Below, piece by piece: positions 1-6,437 of a DNA stretch of 7,516 nucleotides; position 1 is the first letter of the stretch; every line of letters begins with the position of its first letter. Source of the stretch: an uncultured Campylobacter sp. (GTDB lineage Bacteria > Campylobacterota > Campylobacteria > Campylobacterales > Campylobacteraceae); contig CALISV010000036.1 of the NCBI GenBank assembly GCA_938041615.1, positions 1-7,516 on the forward strand, given 5' to 3'. A model generated the notes under the pieces. That model was not told where the DNA came from. It ran no database searches and worked only from the letters and a program-made list of their open reading frames with translations. Both the position numbers and the translations under genes were made by a program.

Positions 1-7
1 TACCGCG

Positions 8-2965
8 GTGCAAAGTGAGGTTTTTGAGTATTTTTTAAACGGAGGCGATGCGCAGCTGCTCGTCTGCGAGGATGACAAGGAGGCCATCGCGGCTCTTAGC
101 GCGGCGGAATTTGCCGGGCTTAAGGTATTTAGACTGCCTGATTTTAGGGCGCAAGAGGGCGATGATCTGCGTAGCTTTAGCGCAGAGCTTTTTGAGCTCT
201 CCTCCGAGTTATCTAAATTTTACGAATTTGAGGGCAAAAAAGTTCTTATAAGCCCCATTTGTACAGTGTTAAACAAACTTCCGGGCAAAAAACATCTACA
301 AAAGCTCACTCTAAATTTCGGCGACAAAATCGACCCAAAAGAGTTAGCCCAAAAACTACTGCGCTTTGGCTACGAGGCGGTCGATATCGTGGAGAGCGAG
401 GGCGAGTTTTGCGTTCGCGGCGAGATCATCGACGTTTTTTGCGTCGGCGCGCAGGAGCCAAACCGCATTTTGCTATTTGACGACGAGATAGAGAGTATCA
501 GGCACTACAGCACGCAAACGCAAATTTCAAACAAAACCGAGCTAAAAAGCGTTGAAATTTCGCCTTTTATCGCGGCTCTGGGCGAAGCCGAGTTTGAAAA
601 AACCTCCGAAAAAATAAAAGATATGCAAACGGACGCGCTAATCAGCGACCTAAAGACGCTCGGATTTTGGGCGATAGATGGATTTATAGACTATACGCGC
701 GAATTTAAAACGGTCTTAACGAAAAAATTTGACGGTTTTGAGCGGGATCTAGGCGAGGTGGAAAATTTGCCCGTACTGCCCGCAGCTAAAGTTTATAAAG
801 AGTTAAGCGTAACTCCAAACGCCGATTTTTTCGAGCTAAATAAAAATAAAAAAATCAAGGTTTTAGCGCGCAACGTTGGTCTTTTTAACGCATTAAATTT
901 AAGCGAATATCAAAACGTAGAGTTCGTGCAAACCGAAGCGGCGTTAAATTTGGTTTCACCAAGCGAAATCATCGTCTCGCTAAACAAATTTGAAAAGAAA
1001 AAGCGCGCCAAAAAGCCAAGCCTAGTGATCGACGAGCTAAAGGCCGGCGACTACGTCGTACACGAGGAGTACGGCATCGGCAAATTTACGGGGCTTGAAA
1101 AGCTAACCGTGCTAGGCAGGACGCGCGAGTTTGTCGTGATCGTTTATCAAAACGAGGACAAGCTGCTTTTGCCCGTCGAGCATTTAAATTTGATCGACAG
1201 ATACGTCGCAAGTAGCGGTAGTATCGCGGTTTTAGACCGCCTAGGCAAGGCAAATTTCGCCAAGATAAAAGAAAAAGTTAGAGCCAAGCTTTTTGTCATC
1301 GCGTCAAAGATTATTTCACTAGCTGCCCAGCGCGAGCTAATCCGCGGCGAAATCATCGAAAAAGACGATGCGGAGTATCTAAATTTCTTGCAAAACGCGG
1401 GCTTTGCCTACACGAGAGATCAGGAGCGCGCCTCAAGCGACATCGCAAACGACCTAAAAAGCGGCAAGGTGATGGATAGGCTGCTTAGCGGCGACGTGGG
1501 ATTCGGTAAAACGGAAGTTGCGATGAACGCGATATTTAAGTGCGTAAAATCGGGCTTTCAAGCGCTATTTTTCGTGCCGACGACGCTTCTTAGCTCGCAG
1601 CATTTTAAAAGCCTAAAAGAGCGGCTGGGCAAATTTGACGTTAGCGTCTTTAAGCTTGACCGCTTCACGAGCGCAAAGGAAAAAGCGGCCGCGGTAAAGG
1701 CGCTGGAGGCAGGGCAGCCTTGCGTTTGCGTGGGTACGCACTCGCTTTTATCGGTAAAGCCATCAAATTTAGGCCTCATCATCATCGATGAGGAGCATAA
1801 ATTCGGCGTCAAGCAAAAGGAAAAACTAAAAGAGATTTCAAGCGCCTCGCACGTGCTATCTATGAGCGCGACTCCGATACCGCGTAGCCTAAATATGGCG
1901 CTTTCAAGCGTCAAAGGCTACTCGGTGCTACAAACTCCGCCAAGCTCGCGCCTAGACGTGCGAACCAGCGTGCGCGAGTGGGACGAAAAGGCGGTAAAAG
2001 AAGCCATCATGCGCGAACTGCGCCGCGGCGGGCAAATTTTTTATATCCACAACCACATCGCCACGATGCCTCAGGCAAAAAAGCAAATTTTGGACATCAT
2101 GCCAAATTTACGCATCCTCATGCTGCACTCCAAGATCGACGCCAAAACGACCGAAGAGGAGATGATGAAGTTTGAAAACGGCGAATACGACGTGCTGCTA
2201 AGCACTAGCATCGTAGAAAGTGGCATCCATCTGCCAAACGTAAATACCATCATCATCGAGGGTGCGAATAAATTCGGTATCGCAGACCTGCATCAGCTGC
2301 GCGGACGCGTCGGCAGGAGCGACAAGCAGGCGTATTGCTACTTCCTGGTCGAAGACAAAAACGCCCTAAGCGAGGACGCGCTAAAACGCCTAGTCGCGCT
2401 TGAGAGTAATTCGTTTTTGGGCTCGGGCAGCGTGCTGGCGTATCACGATCTAGAAATCAGAGGCGGCGGCAACCTCGTCGGCGAAGCCCAAAGCGGCCAT
2501 ATCGAGGCGATCGGCTACTCGCTCTATATCAAGATGCTAGAAGAAGAGATAAATAAACTATTAAATAAAGAGAGCTTTGGGAGTGCGAAAATCGACCTGA
2601 AGCTTAGCATAAACGCGTTTTTAAACTCGGAGTTTATCGGAGAGGACAGGCTGCGCTTGGAGCTATATAGACGGCTTAGCAAGTGTAAAGAGGTCGCCGA
2701 GGTTTATGAGATAGAGGGCGAGATCGAGGATAGATTCGGTAAGCCCGACAACTACACCAAGCAGTTTTTAAGCCTCATTATAATTAAAATTTTAGCGATA
2801 AAAACGGGCTTTAAAGCCATCTCAAACGCCGAGCAAAATATCGTGCTAACCACGCAAAACGGCGAACAAACCAGACTAAGATCAAAGAGCAAAGACGATG
2901 ACGACGTGATAGAGGAGATCTTGATCTATCTTAGAAAACTAAATAAAGGACGGGCGGAAAAATGA
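8..2965 (+). CDS. mfd: Transcription-repair coupling factor Mfd
   Basis: Mfd is a cytoplasmic DNA translocase. It binds RNA polymerase stalled at a lesion, pushes it off the DNA and recruits UvrA for nucleotide excision repair. The N-terminal UvrB-like region holds R137, R153 and F157, with the same spacing as the E. coli UvrA-contact residues R165, R181 and F185. A lysine-rich linker (about 327-336) leads into the RNA polymerase-interaction domain (about 342-400). The translocase motor follows: Walker A GDVGFGKTE (495-503), DEEH box (594-597), SATPIPR (620-626) and motif VI HQLRGRVGRS (762-771). The C-terminal TRCF domain starts near 860. At 985 residues it is about 160 shorter than E. coli Mfd, and most of the shortfall lies before the interaction domain. 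That fits the shorter epsilon-proteobacterial form. The start is GTG at base 8; the frame stays open to the window edge, so its ribosome site is unseen and an upstream start is possible. The identification itself is near certain. Confidence 0.97.
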   Translation: MQSEVFEYFLNGGDAQLLVCEDDKEAIAALSAAEFAGLKVFRLPDFRAQEGDDLRSFSAELFELSSELSKFYEFEGKKVLISPICTVLNKLPGKKHLQKLTLNFGDKIDPKELAQKLLRFGYEAVDIVESEGEFCVRGEIIDVFCVGAQEPNRILLFDDEIESIRHYSTQTQISNKTELKSVEISPFIAALGEAEFEKTSEKIKDMQTDALISDLKTLGFWAIDGFIDYTREFKTVLTKKFDGFERDLGEVENLPVLPAAKVYKELSVTPNADFFELNKNKKIKVLARNVGLFNALNLSEYQNVEFVQTEAALNLVSPSEIIVSLNKFEKKKRAKKPSLVIDELKAGDYVVHEEYGIGKFTGLEKLTVLGRTREFVVIVYQNEDKLLLPVEHLNLIDRYVASSGSIAVLDRLGKANFAKIKEKVRAKLFVIASKIISLAAQRELIRGEIIEKDDAEYLNFLQNAGFAYTRDQERASSDIANDLKSGKVMDRLLSGDVGFGKTEVAMNAIFKCVKSGFQALFFVPTTLLSSQHFKSLKERLGKFDVSVFKLDRFTSAKEKAAAVKALEAGQPCVCVGTHSLLSVKPSNLGLIIIDEEHKFGVKQKEKLKEISSASHVLSMSATPIPRSLNMALSSVKGYSVLQTPPSSRLDVRTSVREWDEKAVKEAIMRELRRGGQIFYIHNHIATMPQAKKQILDIMPNLRILMLHSKIDAKTTEEEMMKFENGEYDVLLSTSIVESGIHLPNVNTIIIEGANKFGIADLHQLRGRVGRSDKQAYCYFLVEDKNALSEDALKRLVALESNSFLGSGSVLAYHDLEIRGGGNLVGEAQSGHIEAIGYSLYIKMLEEEINKLLNKESFGSAKIDLKLSINAFLNSEFIGEDRLRLELYRRLSKCKEVAEVYEIEGEIEDRFGKPDNYTKQFLSLIIIKILAIKTGFKAISNAEQNIVLTTQNGEQTRLRSKSKDDDDVIEEILIYLRKLNKGRAEK
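2945..2950 (+). promoter_or_regulatory. Ribosome binding site for the DUF815 ATPase gene
   Basis: AAAGGA lies inside the last codons of mfd, 11 bases before the ATG at 2962. The spacing is long, so start-stop overlap with mfd (ATGA) probably helps initiation. A GGA at 2956-2958 is too close to serve well. Confidence 0.4.
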
Positions 2966-3723
2966 TAGACTGGAACACGACTGCCGCAGCGATTTATCGG
3001 CGCAAATTCGGCGCTTTAAAGGGCGTAACGGACGTTGATTTTACGCAGCTTGAGGGGCTTGTCGGGATCGAAAAACAAAAAGAAGAGCTCGTAGAAAATA
3101 CGCGCAAATTTTTAGAATGCGAGGGTGCTAATCACGCGATACTCTGGGGCGCGCGCGGCTGCGGTAAAAGCAGTCTGGTTAAAGCCGTTTTTACTAAATT
3201 TTACCCGGAGGGCTTGCGGCTAATCGAGCTAAAAAACGACGAGCTTGAGATGATACCCGAGATCATTTACGAGATCAGGGATAGCAGCTTTAAATTTATC
3301 ATTTTTTGCGACGATCTTAGCTTCGAGGCAGGGGATAGGAGCTATAAATTTTTAAAACCTGTGCTTGAGGGCTCGATCGAAAAGGCGCCTAAAAACGTGC
3401 TAGTCTACGCCACCTCAAACCGCCGCCACCTGATCAGCGAGCTAAAAAGCGACAATGAAGGCGCAAAGGTCGGCGAGACGGAGCTACACTATAGCGACGC
3501 GGTCGAGGAAAAGATCGCGCTTAGCGATAGATTCGGGCTTTGGCTCAGCTTTTATCAGGGTAGTTTTGCGGACTATCTAAAGATAGTGGATTTTTATTTT
3601 AAAGATTTCGTGGGCGATAGAGCGATGCTGTACGAGCTGGCTAAGCAATACGCCCAGCTTCGCGCTAGCCGCTCGGGACGCACCGCGAGGCAGTTTTATC
3701 TAAGCTATAAAGATAAAATTTGA
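2962..3723 (+). CDS. DUF815-type P-loop ATPase of unknown role
   Basis: This 253-residue protein is a small AAA-like ATPase of the DUF815 (PF05673) type. Visible motifs are Walker A GARGCGKSS (63-71), a Walker B ending FCDD (115-118) followed by LSFE, where E122 may supply the acidic catalytic role, a sensor-1-like segment ATSNRRHL (150-157), LSDRFGL (187-193) and a basic C-terminal SGRTARQF (238-245) that may act as sensor 2. No signal peptide or membrane segment is visible, so it should be cytoplasmic. Its length is normal for the family, whose biochemical role is not established to my knowledge. The start ATG overlaps the mfd stop by 4 bases and its own stop overlaps the next gene by 1 base, so it is probably translated with both. 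From memory, C. jejuni also has an ATP/GTP-binding protein gene beside mfd. A link to DNA repair is only a guess from position. Confidence 0.88.
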   Translation: MIDWNTTAAAIYRRKFGALKGVTDVDFTQLEGLVGIEKQKEELVENTRKFLECEGANHAILWGARGCGKSSLVKAVFTKFYPEGLRLIELKNDELEMIPEIIYEIRDSSFKFIIFCDDLSFEAGDRSYKFLKPVLEGSIEKAPKNVLVYATSNRRHLISELKSDNEGAKVGETELHYSDAVEEKIALSDRFGLWLSFYQGSFADYLKIVDFYFKDFVGDRAMLYELAKQYAQLRASRSGRTARQFYLSYKDKI

Positions 3724-4538
3724 TGGCAAATTTAACTAGAGTGGGTTTTGTGGGCGACATTGTCGGACGCGCCGGACGAAGCGCGGTTATACAAAATTTG
3801 CCCAAATTTAAGCGAGAATTCGAGCTTGACTTTATCGTCGCAAACGCCGAAAACGCGAGCGGAGGCTTTGGCCTAACCGCAACCAACGCGCATGATCTGC
3901 TTGGTTGCGGCATCGACGCGATCACGGGCGGAAATCACAGCTTTGATAAAAAAGACGTAGTCGCGCTGATGGACGCTCTGCCTATCATCCGCCCTTACAA
4001 CCACTTCGCGGGAACTGCGGGGCGCGGCGCGATAAATTTGAGCAAAGAGGGCAAGAGTCTAAGCGTGGTAAATTTGATGGGGCACTACGGCTTGCCGCAT
4101 ACGAATAACGCCTTTTTAGAAGCCGAGCGTGCGCTAGAGGAGTGCGAGAGCGAAAACATCCTCATAGACTTTCACGCCGAGGCCACGAGCGAGAAAAATG
4201 CCTTTTTTAGGCTATTTTGCGGGCGAGTGGGAGCCATAGCCGGCACCCACACGCACGTGGGCACCGATGATTTGCAAATAGCTTGCGGCACCGCATACGT
4301 GAGCGACGTCGGGCTTAGCGGGGCATTTGACGGCGTCATCGGCATGGACGCTGAAGCGCCGGTGAAGAGCTTTTTAACGGGGCTCAAGCACTCGTTTAAG
4401 GTAAATGAAAAATGCAGGCGAATCTTTCAAATGGTCGTGTTTGAATTTGACGGCGGGCGCTGCACGGATGCCTTTAAGGTCCGCGTGATAGACGGAGTTA
4501 GCGAGCCTTTGGTGCAGCGCGCGGTTAAATTTGCATAA
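3723..4538 (+). CDS. YmdB/TIGR00282 family metallophosphoesterase
   Basis: This 271-residue protein matches the YmdB (TIGR00282) family of binuclear-metal phosphodiesterases. The Bacillus subtilis member hydrolyses 2',3'-cyclic AMP and affects biofilm and motility decisions. All expected metal ligands are present: D12, E43, N44, N71, H72, H151, H176 and H178. The first five are each four residues beyond the B. subtilis numbering as I recall it. Signature segments are GFVGDIVGRAG (8-18), NAENASGG (41-48), GGNHSFD (69-75) and GTHTHVGTDD (174-183). The protein is soluble with no signal peptide. I chose ATG at 3723. A TTG directly before it (3720) would add one Met, but ATG in the junction TGATG fits termination-reinitiation coupling with the upstream stop. 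No good Shine-Dalgarno sequence precedes it, which supports coupling. Its physiological substrate in this lineage is unknown. Confidence 0.93.
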   Translation: MANLTRVGFVGDIVGRAGRSAVIQNLPKFKREFELDFIVANAENASGGFGLTATNAHDLLGCGIDAITGGNHSFDKKDVVALMDALPIIRPYNHFAGTAGRGAINLSKEGKSLSVVNLMGHYGLPHTNNAFLEAERALEECESENILIDFHAEATSEKNAFFRLFCGRVGAIAGTHTHVGTDDLQIACGTAYVSDVGLSGAFDGVIGMDAEAPVKSFLTGLKHSFKVNEKCRRIFQMVVFEFDGGRCTDAFKVRVIDGVSEPLVQRAVKFA

Positions 4539-4559
4539 ACGAGCGCAAATTTGAGCCGC
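4521..4559 (+). repeat. Inverted repeat spanning the phosphoesterase stop codon
   Basis: AAATTTGC (4527-4534) pairs with GCAAATTT (4545-4552), and outside it GCGG (4521-4524) pairs with CCGC (4556-4559) across a small internal loop (TT against GAG). The 10-base loop contains the TAA stop at 4536-4538. The right arm is also used by the next inverted repeat, so the two cannot form together. The frequent self-complementary AAATTT in this genome makes chance pairing more likely. Confidence 0.45.
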
Positions 4560-4596
4560 GCAAGGCTAGCGACGGCTTTTACTCAAATTTAAGCGC
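4543..4596 (+). terminator. Nested inverted repeat, possible terminator of the mfd unit
   Basis: AAATTTGAG (4547-4555) is perfectly complementary to CTCAAATTT (4582-4590), a 9-base stem. GCGC (4543-4546) and GCGC (4593-4596) extend it after a two-base bulge. Inside it, AGCCG (4554-4558) can pair with CGGCT (4573-4577), which runs into TTTT (4577-4580), a weak intrinsic-terminator shape. The T run is short, so termination is uncertain. It lies just downstream of the phosphoesterase gene, where an end of the first transcription unit would be expected. It could instead be an mRNA-stabilising or regulatory hairpin before the glycosylase gene. Confidence 0.4.
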
Positions 4597-4661
4597 GGTA
4601 GCGTTTTGGACGATAAATTTGAGCAAGAGCCGCACGCTAAATTTGCTAATAAACAAAGAAA

Positions 4662-4667
4662 AAAGGA
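4662..4667 (+). promoter_or_regulatory. Ribosome binding site for the MagIII-like gene
   Basis: AAAGGA sits 6 bases before the ATG at 4674 in an A-rich leader. This good spacing supports that start. I found no convincing -10 element in the same gap. Confidence 0.7.
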
Positions 4668-4673
4668 AAAACG

Positions 4674-5342
4674 ATGGATAGCACGCAGCTTTTTTTGGCG
4701 CTAAAAAACGCGGGCGTAAGAGCTGACGAGGATGGCCCTCTTTGGTGGCCCGGAGCCGGCACCTTTGAGGTCGTGGTCGGCGCCGTTTTGATACAAAATA
4801 CCAACTGGAAAAACGCAGACAAAGCGCTAAATAATCTAAAAAACGCAAATTTGATGAGCGTGGAGGGCATCGTAAAAACGCCAGCGGCCGAGCTAGCTCT
4901 GCTAATAAAACCTAGCGGCTTTTACAACACCAAGGCAAAACGCCTAAAAACGCTTTGCGAGGCGATTTTTAAAAAATTCGGCGATTTTGAAAATTTCAAA
5001 GAAAACGTTAGCCGTGAGTGGCTGCTTGGCGTCAAAGGCATCGGTGCGGAGACCTGCGACGCGGTGCTTTGCTACGCGTGCGGACGCGACGTGATGGTCG
5101 TAGATAGCTACGCTTTGCGGATTTTGAGCTTTTTGGGATACGAGTTTGAAAGCTACGACGAGGCGCAGGAGTGGCTGGGGGCCGTAGATAGCGAGCAGAT
5201 TTGCAAAGCCTACGGACGCGAGCTAGAGATGAATGAAATTTACGCCAAATTTCACGGCAAGATAGTGGAGTTTTGCAAGGCGCACTTTAACGGAAAGAGG
5301 CTAGACGACGCCGGCGAAGAGATACTAAGATCCATAAAATAG
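4674..5342 (+). CDS. magIII: MagIII-like 3-methyladenine DNA glycosylase
   Basis: This 222-residue protein is a helix-hairpin-helix DNA glycosylase most like Helicobacter pylori MagIII (about 218 residues), which removes 3-methyladenine from alkylated DNA. The hairpin is LLGVKGIGAETCDAVL (117-132) and the catalytic aspartate is D144 in VVDSYALR. Where endonuclease III has its lyase lysine, this protein has E126, so it should be a monofunctional glycosylase. There is no C-X6-C-X2-C-X5-C iron-sulfur cluster. The base-pocket segment WWP (24-26) matches MagIII. The residue that I recall as stacking F45 in H. pylori is W45 here. FHGKIVEF (193-200) carries K196, matching the MagIII lysine reported as carbamylated. 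Its stop overlaps the ribosome site of the aminotransferase gene 9 bases on, so the two are probably co-transcribed although their functions differ. The family is clear; substrate range is inferred. Confidence 0.9.
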   Translation: MDSTQLFLALKNAGVRADEDGPLWWPGAGTFEVVVGAVLIQNTNWKNADKALNNLKNANLMSVEGIVKTPAAELALLIKPSGFYNTKAKRLKTLCEAIFKKFGDFENFKENVSREWLLGVKGIGAETCDAVLCYACGRDVMVVDSYALRILSFLGYEFESYDEAQEWLGAVDSEQICKAYGRELEMNEIYAKFHGKIVEFCKAHFNGKRLDDAGEEILRSIK

Positions 5343-5345
5343 GAG
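5341..5345 (+). promoter_or_regulatory. Ribosome binding site overlapping the glycosylase stop
   Basis: AGGAG uses the last two bases of the glycosylase TAG stop and lies 6 bases before the ATG at 5352. This supports the start and links translation of the two genes. Confidence 0.7.
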
Positions 5346-5351
5346 CAAAAG

Positions 5352-6437
5352 ATGAAGATAAATTTTATAAATTTACAAGCTCAGTATCAAAAATACAAAA
5401 ACGAAATCGACGAGCAGATCAAAGAGGTGCTAGATAGCTCGGTCTATATCGGCGGCAAGGTCGGCGAGCTAGAGGAAAATCTGGCTAAATTTAGCGGTGC
5501 AAAGCACGCGGTAGCTTGTAGTAGCGGCACGGACGCGCTGCTACTTGCCTTTATGGTGCTTGATATAAAGCCCGGCGACGAGGTTATCACGACGCCTTTT
5601 ACCTTTATCGCTACGGCCGAGATGATAGCGTTTCTGGGCGCAAAGCCCGTGTTCGTCGATATCGACGAGAAGACGTATAATATCGATCCAAATTTGATCG
5701 AAGCAAAGATCACGCCAAAGACCAAGGCTATCGTGCCGGTGTCGCTTTTTGGGCAGGCGGCGGATATGGCGGCGATAAACGCCATCGCGCAAAAGCACGG
5801 TCTAGCCGTTATCGAGGACGCCGCGCAAAGCTTTGGTGCGAGCCAAAACGGCGTAAAATCCTGCAACCTCTCGCGCATCGCTACGACCTCGTTTTTCCCG
5901 GCTAAGCCGCTTGGTTGCTACGGCGACGGCGGAGCGATATTTACGAACGACGACGCCCTGAACGAAAAAATGCGCATCCTGCTAAACCACGGCCAGTCCG
6001 AGCGCTACATCCACAAATACGTCGGCATAAACGGCAGACTCGACGCCATCCAGGCGGGCATTTTAAATGTCAAGCTAAAATACCTTGACGCCGAAATCGC
6101 AAAACGCCAAGAGATCGCGGCGAGGTATTCTTGCGAGCTAAAGGGCGTCGTAGCGCCTTTCGTCGCGGATGGCAACGTCTCGGCGTGGGCGCAGTACTGC
6201 ATCCGCGTAAAAGATAGAGCAAAGATGCTAGAAATCTGCGCGCAAAAAGGCGTGCCGACGGGAGTTTATTACCCTGTGCCGCTGCATTTGCAAGAGGTGT
6301 TTGGTGATCTTGGCTATAAGCGGGGGGATTTTGCCGTGAGCGAGGCGGTGGCGCAGGATATAATGGCGCTACCGATGTCTGCGTTTGTGACCAAAGAGGA
6401 GCAAGACTACGTCATCGAGGTTATAAATAATGCTTAA
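5352..6437 (+). CDS. gnnB: DegT-family UDP-sugar aminotransferase (GnnB or WbpE type)
   Basis: This 361-residue PLP enzyme belongs to the DegT/DnrJ/EryC1/StrS family and would transfer an amino group, usually from glutamate, to a 3-keto UDP-sugar in the cytoplasm. Visible are SSGTDALLLA (57-66, cofactor phosphate region), the PLP-ring aspartate in EDAAQSFGAS (155-164, D156) and the Schiff-base lysine K185 in SFFPAKPLGCYGDGGA. N227 and R229 lie in GINGRLD, and GVPTGVYYPVPLH is near the C terminus. Length and the lysine number match Pseudomonas WbpE, and similarity from memory is strong over the whole chain. The 8-base overlap with a downstream Gfo/Idh/MocA dehydrogenase gives a coupled oxidation-transamination pair. 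In Campylobacter such a pair in this order is known as GnnB-GnnA, making UDP-GlcNAc3N for amide-linked lipid A. WbpE-type uronic acid amination is the alternative, and the sequence alone cannot settle it. The symbol is tentative; the family is certain. Confidence 0.8.
   Translation: MKINFINLQAQYQKYKNEIDEQIKEVLDSSVYIGGKVGELEENLAKFSGAKHAVACSSGTDALLLAFMVLDIKPGDEVITTPFTFIATAEMIAFLGAKPVFVDIDEKTYNIDPNLIEAKITPKTKAIVPVSLFGQAADMAAINAIAQKHGLAVIEDAAQSFGASQNGVKSCNLSRIATTSFFPAKPLGCYGDGGAIFTNDDALNEKMRILLNHGQSERYIHKYVGINGRLDAIQAGILNVKLKYLDAEIAKRQEIAARYSCELKGVVAPFVADGNVSAWAQYCIRVKDRAKMLEICAQKGVPTGVYYPVPLHLQEVFGDLGYKRGDFAVSEAVAQDIMALPMSAFVTKEEQDYVIEVINNA
6417..6420 (+). promoter_or_regulatory. Ribosome binding site for the dehydrogenase gene
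   Basis: GAGG inside the aminotransferase coding sequence lies 9 bases before the ATG at 6430. The 8-base gene overlap suggests translational coupling. Confidence 0.4.

Noticed and set aside
1558..1914. A 118-codon - strand reading frame inside mfd
   Set aside because: It covers the Walker B and SATPIPR region of Mfd in antisense, and no independent start signal or domain is seen.
3720..3722. TTG as the start of the metallophosphoesterase gene
   Set aside because: It is followed directly by ATG at 3723, which is a better start and forms the usual TGATG coupling junction.
4604..4650. A promoter for the glycosylase gene using TTGGAC (4606-4611) and GCTAAT (4645-4650)
   Set aside because: The two elements are 33 bases apart and GCTAAT matches the -10 consensus at only four positions, so no promoter can be supported.
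4539..4673. A small RNA gene, tRNA or attachment site in the gap
   Set aside because: No tRNA-like cloverleaf, CCA end or direct-repeat pair flanking foreign DNA is present. The repeats seen are explained by AAATTT-containing arms.
5444..5878. A 144-codon reading frame on the - strand inside the aminotransferase gene
   Set aside because: It is antisense to a strongly supported PLP enzyme and shows no family motif. Its length reflects codon composition of the real gene.
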